Shown here one piece after another: positions 6,868 to 14,348 of a stretch of DNA of 18,157 nt (position 1 is its first letter; every line of letters starts with the position of its first letter). Below the pieces are notes generated by a model. It was not told where the DNA came from. It saw nothing but the letters and a program-made list of their open reading frames with translations, and searched no databases. Location: positions 1-18,157 of the forward strand of contig DDAL01000012.1 of the NCBI GenBank assembly GCA_002332615.1. The letters are read 5' to 3'. The DNA comes from Sphingobacteriaceae bacterium UBA2059. GTDB taxonomy: Bacteria > Bacteroidota > Bacteroidia > Sphingobacteriales > Sphingobacteriaceae. The position numbers were made by a program, and so were the translations under genes.

Positions 6868-9048
6868 CTATAATTTAACTCCCATTTCGTTGATAAGGAA
6901 ATCTGCCTTATCAATTTTGGCGGCAACCCAAAGTACATAGCGTATGTCTACGCCGATAGAACGACTATAGCTATCATTCCATGCATAGTCGTTTATAGTT
7001 GCTTCGTAGGCACGGTCGAAGTTCACTCCTATGAGCTCGCCTTTGTCGTTCATTACCGGAGAACCCGAGTTTCCGCCGGTAGTATCCATATTGTATAAAA
7101 AAGACACCGGTACGTCGTTCATATCTGCCTTGGCAAACGGGCCGAAATCTTTAGCCTTCCATAATTGCTTTATAACAGGAGGGTAGCTGTATTCGGGATC
7201 GTTGGTGCTTCCTTTCTCAATGATTCCTTTGATAGAGCTAAAGGGCTTCATGTAAGTTGCATCGGCAGGGGAATAACCTTTTACGTAACCATAGGTAAGG
7301 CGCAGTGTGCTGTTTGCATCGGGTATAAAGTCTTTCTTTAAAAACTTTTCCTTTACAGCCACATAATCGCCCATAAGCTTATTGACGAGACCTTCGCGAC
7401 GATCGCTTTCAGGCTTAAGGCCCAGTATCTGAGCAGATAGATCCTTCTCGAAATTTAGCAATAGGTCGTTATAGTCTGTCATCGCTTTTGCACTTTTAAA
7501 CAAGGTATTGCTAAGGAATGCCTGATCTTTAAGTTTTGTGTACTGAAGACTTCTTGCAACGAACTCACCGATAGCTTCATTACTGTTAAAGCCTTTAAGT
7601 ATTTGTTTGTCGATAGCAAGTATGCGCTGGTTCTTGGGAAGCTTATTGGCGTCTTCAATCATGCGGGTAAATAGTATACGATCGGCCTCTAAGTCGAATC
7701 CTTCCGAGATAACTTCAACCTGCTGCTTAAGCTTGCCTATGTTGGCCGTATAAAAATCATTTCTCTCACTTACAGGTTTAGCGAGCATAGCTGCTTTAAA
7801 TGCATTAACATTACGGGCAATAGTTAACAGACTGGTACTGCTGTATATCTGACTAAGCCACATATCGCGGTGAGCATCTTTATATATGAGTTTATAAATC
7901 TTGTCAATATCGCCCATGAGGCTTCCATATTGCTGCCTGAGCTCGGCATTGGCATTTATGTATTGAGCTAACTGCTCATCTTCAATTTGTTTTTGTTTTA
8001 CAAGGTCAAGCCCATTAAGTCCTTTAAGTTTTCCCCTATAGTTTTTCATTACATTAGCATTTCTCTTAATGCGGGTAGAGAGTTTCAGCTCGGTATCCCT
8101 ATCTCTTTTTCCTACCTGCTGCATTGCTTTATTTTGAAATTCATAAAGATTTGATGTATAAGGCAATAAGTAGTGTTGCTGATAAGCAATGAATTGTGAA
8201 GGACGATGACGGAACGTGCGCCCTGGATATCCTAGTATGAACACAAAGTCGTTCTCGTTTACTCCCTTAGGGTTTACTTTCAAAAACTTTTTAGGCTTAT
8301 AAGGTACATTGTCCTTCGAGTAGGCGGCCGACGATCCGTCGGGCGCTACATATGCGCGCATAAAGGAAAAATCGCCGGTATGTCTTGGCCATACCCAGTT
8401 ATCTGACTCGCCGCCAAATTCACCGATATTCCGGCTGGGTACATAAACCAAGCGTACATCCCGGATGATCTTATATCTGAAAAGCACATAGGTCTTTCCG
8501 ATGAACATTTCGGACACCTCTGCTTTTATAGTCGGATCTTGTGCCTCAGCTTCGGCGGCCAGTTTTTTGGTCTGCTCGTTGATTAAGCGTATGCGGGATG
8601 CCGGATCAGTAATAGTGGCTACTGCTGACAAAACTTTGTCGGACACGTCTTCATAGCTATCGGTAATTCGACAGGTTATGCCTTTGGCTTCTATTTCCTG
8701 TTCCTTAGCGCGAGCTACAAAGCCTTTAGTTAAATAATCATTTTGAGAGCTGCTTGCCAGCTGCACGGCGCCAAATGCACAGTGATGATTGGTAATGATC
8801 AGACCATCTCCGGATATGAACGATCCGGTACATCCGCTCAGGCTAACCAATGCATCTATTAAGCTATTACCCTTATCGTCAGGATTATAGATGTCACTTT
8901 GAGGGATTTTCAACCCTGCTTTTTTAAGATCTACTTTTTTGATTTCGCTGAGGGGATACATCCCTTCATCCGGCGATGCGAACGCCTGGCTCGTTAACGT
9001 AAGAACGGTAAGCGTGAGTAAAAACTGCTTGATAAATTTGCTGTTCAT
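6868..9048 (-). CDS. Secreted S46 dipeptidyl-peptidase, DPP11-type (Asp/Glu-specific)
   Basis: A 726-residue periplasmic peptidase. A signal peptide (basic start, hydrophobic core LLTLTVLTLT, AFA at 22-24 before SPDEG) exports it. The chymotrypsin-like triad is visible: His89 in TNHHCAFG, Asp226 in WPRHTGDFSFM and Ser661 in TGGNSGSPV. S46 enzymes remove dipeptides from peptide N-termini, a main way Bacteroidota feed on protein. The residue 18 after the catalytic Ser sets P1 preference: Gly in DPP7-like enzymes, Arg in DPP11. Here it is Arg679 (NFDRAYE), so cleavage after Asp or Glu is predicted. An alpha-helical insertion (about 300-560) forms the S46-specific lid. Length fits the family. The gene stands alone with its own terminator. 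AAAAAGGA directly abuts the ATG, too close for a normal SD. Confidence 0.93.
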   Translation of the reverse strand: MNSKFIKQFLLTLTVLTLTSQAFASPDEGMYPLSEIKKVDLKKAGLKIPQSDIYNPDDKGNSLIDALVSLSGCTGSFISGDGLIITNHHCAFGAVQLASSSQNDYLTKGFVARAKEQEIEAKGITCRITDSYEDVSDKVLSAVATITDPASRIRLINEQTKKLAAEAEAQDPTIKAEVSEMFIGKTYVLFRYKIIRDVRLVYVPSRNIGEFGGESDNWVWPRHTGDFSFMRAYVAPDGSSAAYSKDNVPYKPKKFLKVNPKGVNENDFVFILGYPGRTFRHRPSQFIAYQQHYLLPYTSNLYEFQNKAMQQVGKRDRDTELKLSTRIKRNANVMKNYRGKLKGLNGLDLVKQKQIEDEQLAQYINANAELRQQYGSLMGDIDKIYKLIYKDAHRDMWLSQIYSSTSLLTIARNVNAFKAAMLAKPVSERNDFYTANIGKLKQQVEVISEGFDLEADRILFTRMIEDANKLPKNQRILAIDKQILKGFNSNEAIGEFVARSLQYTKLKDQAFLSNTLFKSAKAMTDYNDLLLNFEKDLSAQILGLKPESDRREGLVNKLMGDYVAVKEKFLKKDFIPDANSTLRLTYGYVKGYSPADATYMKPFSSIKGIIEKGSTNDPEYSYPPVIKQLWKAKDFGPFAKADMNDVPVSFLYNMDTTGGNSGSPVMNDKGELIGVNFDRAYEATINDYAWNDSYSRSIGVDIRYVLWVAAKIDKADFLINEMGVKL

Positions 9049-9178
9049 TCCTTTTTAATGATTGATATAAGCGTAAAAATAAAAATTAATACTGTATGAT
9101 CTTGTTCTTTCGATGCATGGAAACCATATTTAAGGTTCACGAAGTAAAAGTATCGCCTGCAAAAGTGTAATTTTGAAA
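9049..9178. other. Divergent promoter region between the S46 peptidase and msrC
   Basis: This AT-rich stretch holds the TAATTTTG box of msrC at its right end. On the minus strand TAATTTTT (9081-9088) is a one-mismatch -7 candidate for the peptidase gene, about 32 nt before its ATG; no matching -33 TTTG was found. Confidence 0.4.
9168..9175 (+). promoter_or_regulatory. msrC-mpg -7 box, ending 3 nt before the ATG
   Basis: TAATTTTG, then AAA, then ATG at 9179, the same geometry as at recQ. The predicted +1 coincides with the start codon. No clear -33 element is visible. Confidence 0.55.
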
Positions 9179-9652
9179 ATGGCTGAAGATTTACTTATTG
9201 AAGAGGGCACCAAGGAAGAGAAATACAGGTCCTTACTGCCTCAGATTGAAGCATTAATTGCCGGTGAAAGCGACGCGATAGCGAACCTGGCGAATATATG
9301 TGCTGCTTTAAAAGAACAGTTTGATTTTTTTTGGGTCGGCTTTTACCTGGTTAAAGAAAACTGCCTGGTGCTCGGACCTTTTCAAGGACCGGTAGCCTGC
9401 ACGCGTATTGCCTTAGGCAAGGGAGTATGCGGGGCTGCCTGGCAAAGATGCGAAACGATACTTGTTGAAGATGTAGATGCTTTTCCCGGACATATTGCCT
9501 GCAGTTCGTTGTCGCGTTCGGAAATTGTAATTCCATTTTTCCAGGATGGATGTGTGGCCGGTGTACTTGATGTGGACAGCACCGAACTCAATTCTTTTGA
9601 TTTAACAGACCAGGAGTGGCTTGAAAAAATTGTAAAGCTTATACGTATCTAA
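9179..9652 (+). CDS. msrC: Free methionine-(R)-sulfoxide reductase (GAF domain)
   Basis: A 157-residue single GAF-domain protein like E. coli MsrC/YebR. It reduces free (not protein-bound) methionine-R-sulfoxide in the cytoplasm using thioredoxin-recycled cysteines. The three signature cysteines are at 74 (GPFQGPVACTRI), 84 (GKGVCGAAW) and 108 (FPGHIACSS), with the SEIVIPF and GVLDVDS strands following, as in the family. The in-frame TTG at 9173 lies within the promoter box, so I take the ATG at 9179. The stop is one base before the ATG of the DNA glycosylase gene, so the two are almost certainly co-transcribed, pairing oxidative-damage repair of an amino acid with repair of alkylated DNA. 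Confidence 0.93.
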   Translation: MAEDLLIEEGTKEEKYRSLLPQIEALIAGESDAIANLANICAALKEQFDFFWVGFYLVKENCLVLGPFQGPVACTRIALGKGVCGAAWQRCETILVEDVDAFPGHIACSSLSRSEIVIPFFQDGCVAGVLDVDSTELNSFDLTDQEWLEKIVKLIRI

Positions 9653-9653
9653 T

Positions 9654-10283
9654 ATGAATATGGAGGAGGAGTCGGTAACGCCTGCACGAAGATTGGAAAG
9701 GTCGTTTTACCTTAATACTAACGCGGTTGAGATAGCAAGGAACCTGCTCGGCAAGGTGATTTACAGCTCTGTTGACAAGATTATTACAGGTGGTGTCATT
9801 GTGGAAACAGAAGCATACAAAGGCCCTGAAGACGTTGGGTCGCATTCTTATAATGGCAAGCGTACCGTTCGGAATGAAATGATGTATGCCGAGGGCGGCC
9901 TTGTCTATATGTATATCTGCTACGGCATACACAACATGCTCAATATTGTCACTGGTCCGGAGGGGTCTTCTCATGCAGTCCTCATAAGAGCGCTTGAGCC
10001 AGTGACCGGTATTGACGTTATGCGCCAGCGTCGCTCTGTGTTTGATAATGACAAACGCTTATGCAAAGGTCCGGGTGCCTTGTGCAAGGCCATGGGTTTA
10101 TCTAAAAAACATAATGGTGTTAGTCTGGCCGGAGATACTGTATGGATCGAAGACCGTGGTACCGTATTGACTGATGATGAAATTATTGCGTCTCCGCGTG
10201 TAGGGTTGAATATCACAGGGCCTTATAGAGATATTCCCTGGAGATTCTATATAAAAAGAAATCCATATATAAGCAGGCCTTAA
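9654..10283 (+). CDS. mpg: 3-methyladenine DNA glycosylase, AAG/MPG family
   Basis: A 209-residue base-excision-repair enzyme that flips out and removes alkylated purines such as 3-methyladenine. Family hallmarks: VIVETEAYKGPEDVGSHSYN carrying the general base Glu53, Tyr55 and His64; GGLVYMYICYGIHNMLN with the base-stacking Tyr87; and a closing GPYRDIPWRFYI. Residue roles are assigned by comparison with human AAG (E125, Y127, H136, Y159). Length is typical for bacterial members, which lack the long eukaryotic N-terminus. The ATG at 9654 is used; a second ATG at 9660 is equally possible and changes only two residues. It is the second gene of a two-gene unit with msrC and ends convergently with hom. 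Confidence 0.95.
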   Translation: MNMEEESVTPARRLERSFYLNTNAVEIARNLLGKVIYSSVDKIITGGVIVETEAYKGPEDVGSHSYNGKRTVRNEMMYAEGGLVYMYICYGIHNMLNIVTGPEGSSHAVLIRALEPVTGIDVMRQRRSVFDNDKRLCKGPGALCKAMGLSKKHNGVSLAGDTVWIEDRGTVLTDDEIIASPRVGLNITGPYRDIPWRFYIKRNPYISRP

Positions 10284-10293
10284 TTAATTTAGC

Positions 10294-10326
10294 CAGCCCG
10301 ATAAGTGTCTGATGCTCATCGGGCTG
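10294..10326. terminator. Hairpin between convergent mpg and hom
   Basis: CAGCCCGAT (10294-10302) pairs perfectly with ATCGGGCTG (10318-10326) around a 15-nt loop. There is no T run on either strand, so it is a stable hairpin serving as a probable two-way transcript end rather than a classical intrinsic terminator. Confidence 0.55.
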
Positions 10327-10357
10327 ATATAAATAAAGCATGTGATTGATGCCTTAT

Positions 10358-11536
10358 TTAGAGTTCTGCTAGAAACACCCCTTTCTTGTCTATATCCTTC
10401 TTGTTCTTAATAAGTTCACTTAATTTAATTTCTCCGATTATGTACTTAAATTCTTCAGCATAAAAGCGCTGGGAAATACTTTCAAAGTTCAATTTCTCAA
10501 TTAACAGGTCATCTTCATACCGTAAATAAACGGTTAGTACGATATTATAGGATTGGACGAAACTTGTGCCGCTTCTATATTTCTTGTATTCATATTTATA
10601 CTCATAGCGCAGCGCTGCGATGTCTGACAATACAGCGGAACCTGTGGGATGGCCACCGGCTCCTTTTCCAAAGAAGAATTGCTGATCAGCAAACGCTGCC
10701 TGCACTACTACTCCGTTGTATTCATTTTCGACACTGTATAAAAAGTCGTCGGGTTTGATAAAGCGAGGCATTACGTAAAGTACAATCTCCTTTTCGCCAA
10801 ACTCCATCACATTCGGTACGAGCTTAATTTTGTAGTTCTTTTCCCTGGCGTACTGGATATCCGAATTTGAAATATGCTGGATACCTATGTTAAGTATTTT
10901 TTCTTCTTTTGTAACTATTCCGTAAGCGTGCAAAGCAACGATCAGTAGCTTATATTTGGAATCGAATCCACCTACATCGGATAGGGGATCTGTTTCCGCA
11001 AACCCAAGCTCCTGCGCCTGCTTTAGAGCCTTGTCATAACTGATGTTTTCATTAAATATCCTGGATAAAATAAAGTTGGATGAGCCGTTAAAAATCCCTT
11101 TCACCGAATACAGCAGCTCATTGTCGTAGTACTCTTCTAAATTTCTTACTATGGGTATACTGCCACATACAGAGCCTTCGTATAAAAGGGATGTACCGTA
11201 TTTATCCTGCAGTTCAATCAGTTCCTGTAGGTGAATGGCAATCATTTTTTTACTGGCCGAAACCACATTTTTGCCGCTGCTCAATGCACGGGATACGATG
11301 ACGAAAGCTGCCTCTGTATCATTTATCAGCTCTACAATGGTATTTATTTCAGGATCGTTTAATATATCGTCTGCATTGGTAGTACATAACTCCTTTGGAA
11401 GAGTACGTTGTTTTTCGGGGTGCTTAATTGCAATGCGTTTTATTTCAAGATTAAGGTCTTTTGTTCTTATAATGTCATTCAGGCCTTGACCTACCACTCC
11501 AAATCCAAATAGGCCTATGGTTAACTTTTTATTCAT
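10358..11536 (-). CDS. hom: Homoserine dehydrogenase (stand-alone)
   Basis: A 392-residue enzyme reducing aspartate-semialdehyde to homoserine with NAD(P)H. The Rossmann motif GFGVVG is at 11-16. The segment before the nucleotide site has VVSASKKMIA (91-100) with the conserved Lys pair. GIFNGSSNFIL (147-157), ETDPLSDVGGFDSKYK (181-196) with its conserved Glu, Asp and Lys, and KLVPNV are the substrate-domain signatures. There is neither an aspartokinase domain nor an obvious C-terminal ACT domain, so it is probably not feedback-inhibited by threonine through the usual route. It is the last gene of the met operon, starting 3 nt after the metX stop, which suggests it supplies homoserine for methionine in particular. 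Confidence 0.94.
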   Translation of the reverse strand: MNKKLTIGLFGFGVVGQGLNDIIRTKDLNLEIKRIAIKHPEKQRTLPKELCTTNADDILNDPEINTIVELINDTEAAFVIVSRALSSGKNVVSASKKMIAIHLQELIELQDKYGTSLLYEGSVCGSIPIVRNLEEYYDNELLYSVKGIFNGSSNFILSRIFNENISYDKALKQAQELGFAETDPLSDVGGFDSKYKLLIVALHAYGIVTKEEKILNIGIQHISNSDIQYAREKNYKIKLVPNVMEFGEKEIVLYVMPRFIKPDDFLYSVENEYNGVVVQAAFADQQFFFGKGAGGHPTGSAVLSDIAALRYEYKYEYKKYRSGTSFVQSYNIVLTVYLRYEDDLLIEKLNFESISQRFYAEEFKYIIGEIKLSELIKNKKDIDKKGVFLAEL

Positions 11537-11539
11537 TTA

Positions 11540-12565
11540 TTACTTGTTATTAACTGTTATAAACTGATTTATTAATTTGCTTATCTGTACCGTTTCGATT
11601 AAAAAGCCGTCGTGTCCATAGAGGGAGTCTATGCAGCGATAGCTTGCTTCGGGAATGTTTCCTGCAATGAACTCTTGCTCAGACGGGGGGAAGAGGAGGT
11701 CGGACGATATACCTATTACCAGTGTTTTAGCTTTTATAGTACTAAGGGCCTTTGTTATGCTTTTTCGATTGCGGCCTACGTTATGACTATCGGTTGCTTT
11801 TGTGAGATACCAGTAGCTATAGGCATCAAAACGGTTTACAAGCTTTTGTCCCTGATAACGCTGGTAGGAAGATGCTTTAAAACCATCAGTTTTATCATGC
11901 GTATCTTCTTGCTGGCTAGTATGGTACGTGTGGTATCCTCTGTAAGACAGTAAAGCTATGCTTCGGGCGGCTTGCAATCCGGAAGTTCCTCCTCCCGGCT
12001 CTTGCTGCCTAAAGCTTGGATCTGCAAGTAGCGCAAGACGCTGACTCTCATTGAATGCAATGCCCCAGGGAGAGTGTACCGCGTTTGTCGCAAGCAAAAC
12101 AAGCTTCTGAATTCGTCTGGGCTGTAAGATCGACCATTCTAATGCCTGCTGGCCACCAAGCGAGCCTCCAACAAGCATGTGAATTTTTTCTATCTTCAAG
12201 TGGTCTGCCAAAAGTATATGAACCTTTGCCATATCTCTAACTGTGTACTGAGGAAAGCCCAGAAGATAGGGCTTTCCTGTTTCCGGATCAGCGCTCACAG
12301 GACTTGTTGTCCCGTAAGGTGATCCTAAGGTATTTGGACAGATAATAAAATAGTCTTTAGGATTAAAAATATCTTGCTCTCCAAAAAGACCCTTCCACCA
12401 GTCAAAGACGTCGGAGTTTGCTGTAAGCGCATGGCAAACCCATACTACATTAGACTTATCTGAGTTAAGGGTTCCATAAGTATGATAAGCTATCCGCAGT
12501 CCGGCCAGATCTTTGCCACTTTCAAGTTCAAATCTTTCATTGTGGTCCACTATTGAGAAACTCAT
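11540..12565 (-). CDS. metX: Homoserine O-acetyltransferase
   Basis: A 341-residue alpha/beta-hydrolase-fold enzyme that moves the acetyl group of acetyl-CoA to homoserine. The nucleophile is Ser135 in VGGSLGGQQALEWS, with Asp289 (SSDLLFPPSEQ) and His318 (GHDGFLIE) completing the triad. CHALTANSDVFDWW and CPNTLGSPYGTTSP are MetX-family signatures forming the oxyanion and substrate pocket. MetX-fold enzymes can use succinyl-CoA instead; partnering with an O-acetylhomoserine sulfhydrylase here favours acetyl. Its ATG overlaps the metY stop (ATGA, 4 nt), implying translational coupling. Confidence 0.95.
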   Translation of the reverse strand: MSFSIVDHNERFELESGKDLAGLRIAYHTYGTLNSDKSNVVWVCHALTANSDVFDWWKGLFGEQDIFNPKDYFIICPNTLGSPYGTTSPVSADPETGKPYLLGFPQYTVRDMAKVHILLADHLKIEKIHMLVGGSLGGQQALEWSILQPRRIQKLVLLATNAVHSPWGIAFNESQRLALLADPSFRQQEPGGGTSGLQAARSIALLSYRGYHTYHTSQQEDTHDKTDGFKASSYQRYQGQKLVNRFDAYSYWYLTKATDSHNVGRNRKSITKALSTIKAKTLVIGISSDLLFPPSEQEFIAGNIPEASYRCIDSLYGHDGFLIETVQISKLINQFITVNNK

Positions 12566-13869
12566 TCTAACACTGCTTTGAATGCCTGTTTGAAATCAGC
12601 CTTAATATCATCAATATGTTCAATACCAACCGATATTCTCAACAAAGATGGGGTGACTCCCGCTGAAAGCTGTTCGGAGTCGCTTAATTGCTGGTGGGTA
12701 GTGGCCGATGGCTGTATAATAAGCGTTTTAGTATCTCCCACATTGGCTACGTGGCTTACGAGTTTCAGATTATCGACAAAAGAACTTGCCTTTTCTTTGG
12801 GTCCTTCGAGCTCTATTGCTAATACTGCGCCAAATCCATTTTTCAGGTACTTCTTTGCATGTTGATGATAGGGACTGCTTTTTAAACCGGGGTATATTAC
12901 TTTCTTAACCTGACGGTGAGATTCAAACCATTCAGCAAGGGCAAGTGCGTTTTCTGCATGACGCTGAACTCTTAATGACAGGGTTTCTAAGCCTTGTATT
13001 AGAAGGAAGGAATTAAATGGGGACAATGCAGGGCCAAAGTCTCTCAGGCCTTCTACGCGGGCTCTTAATATAAATTGAATGTTTCCTGTAGGACTCTCAG
13101 GTCCAAAGGCCTCATTAAATACCAGTCCGTGGTAGCCTTCTGAAGGCTCTGAAAATTGAGGGTACTTGCCATTTCCCCAATTGTATTTACCACTATCTAT
13201 AATGACTCCACCGATACTTGTACCATGGCCTCCGATCCACTTGGTTGCTGATTCTACTACTATATGGGCTCCATGCGCTATGGGTTGACACAAGTATCCT
13301 CCCGCTCCAAACGTATTATCAACTACCACCGGAAGATCATGTTTATTAGCCACTTTTATCAGTTCCTCAAAATCCGGAATGTTGAAGTTGGGGTTGCCCA
13401 TGGTTTCTACATAGATAGCTTTTGTTTTGTTATCAATGAGCTCTTCAAAGCTGGAAGTAGAATCATCTTTGGTAAAACGTGTTTCAATGCCAAGGCGTTT
13501 AAAAGCAACTTTGAATTGGTTGTATGTACCTCCATATAAATATGGTGAGCTGATAAAATTATCGCCCGCCTTAAGTATATTGTTCAGCGCAATAAACTGT
13601 GCCGCCTGGCCTGAAGCGACTGCAAGAGCTGCTATTCCACCCTCCAAAGCCGCAATCCGTTTTTCAAATACATCTGTTGTTGGATTCATCAGTCGGGTAT
13701 AGATGTTTCCAAACTCTTTAAGAGCAAATAGATTAGCTCCATGCTGAGAGTTTGTGAATACATAAGAGGACGTTTGATATAAGGGGACGGCTCTTGATAA
13801 GGTTTCTCTGTCTACTTCCTGACCTGCGTGAACTTGTAATGTCTCAAACTTTAAATTAGTAATACTCAT
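12562..13869 (-). CDS. metY: O-acetylhomoserine sulfhydrylase (aminocarboxypropyltransferase)
   Basis: A 435-residue PLP enzyme of the Cys/Met metabolism family that joins O-acetylhomoserine and sulfide to give homocysteine. The PLP Lys is Lys210 in VESATKWIGGHGTSIGG; Asp184 in VVVDNTFGAGG contacts the pyridine nitrogen; YTRLMNPTTDVFEKRIAALE (57-76) and SGQAAQ (86-91) are the phosphate and cofactor-side motifs. The length and the N-terminal ETLQVHAGQEVD fit MetY rather than the shorter MetB/MetC. It is first in the metY-metX-hom operon, and its leader carries a SAM-I riboswitch. Its ATG at 13869 follows an A/T-rich SD-less stretch. Confidence 0.95.
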   Translation of the reverse strand: MSITNLKFETLQVHAGQEVDRETLSRAVPLYQTSSYVFTNSQHGANLFALKEFGNIYTRLMNPTTDVFEKRIAALEGGIAALAVASGQAAQFIALNNILKAGDNFISSPYLYGGTYNQFKVAFKRLGIETRFTKDDSTSSFEELIDNKTKAIYVETMGNPNFNIPDFEELIKVANKHDLPVVVDNTFGAGGYLCQPIAHGAHIVVESATKWIGGHGTSIGGVIIDSGKYNWGNGKYPQFSEPSEGYHGLVFNEAFGPESPTGNIQFILRARVEGLRDFGPALSPFNSFLLIQGLETLSLRVQRHAENALALAEWFESHRQVKKVIYPGLKSSPYHQHAKKYLKNGFGAVLAIELEGPKEKASSFVDNLKLVSHVANVGDTKTLIIQPSATTHQQLSDSEQLSAGVTPSLLRISVGIEHIDDIKADFKQAFKAVLE

Positions 13870-13926
13870 TATTATAGAATTAAATTAGTAGAAAGTTTAG
13901 TATTTGTACGCTAATCCAACAGGTGT

Positions 13927-13962
13927 GCTTACTCCATACTTAGTGTAAAGTGTAAAGTAAGC
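13927..13962 (-). repeat. Hairpin at the stop codon of the leader ORF
   Basis: GCTTACT (13927-13933) pairs with AGTAAGC (13956-13962), and ACTT/AAGT inside (13938-13941 with 13948-13951) extends it. A GTGTAAA tandem duplication (13943-13956) makes up much of the loop. The outer stem reaches the last base of the TAG stop (13962-13964) of the small ORF. There is no T run after it, so it is not an obvious terminator. Confidence 0.5.
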
Positions 13963-14069
13963 TAACGCATCAGGCCGGTTGAAAGGCTTTTAGCCAATAA
14001 GTCTGATAAGTAATCCGTGTTGCGAATAACGGACTCGGAAAGGCATTTCTGAAAGAGTTGTACTATCAT
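13962..14069 (-). CDS. Possible 35-residue leader ORF between the SAM aptamer and metY
   Basis: An ATG 11 nt past the last base of aptamer helix P1, after an A-rich AAATTAAAAAAACC, opens a frame of 35 residues beginning MIVQLFQKCLSESVIRN and ending AKSLSTGLMR before TAG. A-rich upstream sequence is a usual Bacteroidota translation signal. The peptide contains one Cys and two Met, and no run of codons that would suggest a classical attenuator. I recognise no family. Its position directly behind the riboswitch suggests that the switch could control its translation, with effects on metY downstream; this is inference, and the frame may be fortuitous. Confidence 0.35.
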   Translation of the reverse strand: MIVQLFQKCLSESVIRNTDYLSDLLAKSLSTGLMR

Positions 14070-14080
14070 GGTTTTTTTAA

Positions 14081-14184
14081 TTTATATTCTCAGCTTTATT
14101 GCTGAACAGGAATTGGCACCTTCTCCGCGTTCGGTTAGGTTGTCAGTGGGTCATAGAGCCTGTCTCTCGCCACTTCTTTATAAA
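14081..14184 (-). ncRNA. SAM-I (S-box) riboswitch of the metY-metX-hom operon
   Basis: Read on the minus strand. P1 is TTTATA (14184-14179) with TATAAA (14086-14081). P2 is AGTGG with CCACT, extended by GAG/CTC, and contains the kink-turn-like CTATGA. ACTGACAACC matches the S-box core sequence before P3 (ACCT/AGGT). AAGGTGCCAATTCC matches the conserved AGGTGCTAAATCC after P3. P4 is TCAGC/GCTGA. Binding of S-adenosylmethionine stabilises P1 in this class and turns expression off. No terminator follows at once, so control is probably at translation, or through the small ORF. The downstream genes, all for homocysteine synthesis, fit this ligand. Confidence 0.88.
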
Positions 14185-14336
14185 TCAAAACCTTTTTAAG
14201 GGGTATTGATGAGATACTTTTGTATCAGCGATCCAAATAAAAGAAAAGCATTTCAAAAAACCTAATTCATAGGCGACTTTTTATCCTAATGACTCTTTGA
14301 TTACGGTTGTATGGTGCTGGTTTCATGCGTTTGTTG
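14185..14336. other. Divergent control region between the met and mqn operons
   Basis: No gene. A small inverted repeat, GATAC-TTTT-GTATC (14213-14226), contains a plus-strand TACTTTTG, and a minus-strand TTTG at 14234-14237 lies 17 nt before a poor box TATCTCAT (14209-14216) that could be the met promoter. None is convincing. Confidence 0.35.
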
Positions 14337-14344
14337 TAGTTTTG
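14337..14344 (+). promoter_or_regulatory. mqn operon -7 box, ending 4 nt before the mqnE ATG
   Basis: TAGTTTTG, then TTCC, then ATG at 14349. It matches TAnnTTTG and predicts a transcript that begins at or next to the start codon. No good -33 TTTG is present at 17-23 nt. Confidence 0.55.
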
Positions 14345-14348
14345 TTCC

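Noticed and set aside
14215..14222. TACTTTTG as the mqnE promoter
   Set aside because: It is part of a small inverted repeat more than 120 nt upstream, with no good -33 element; the box at 14337-14344 is better placed.
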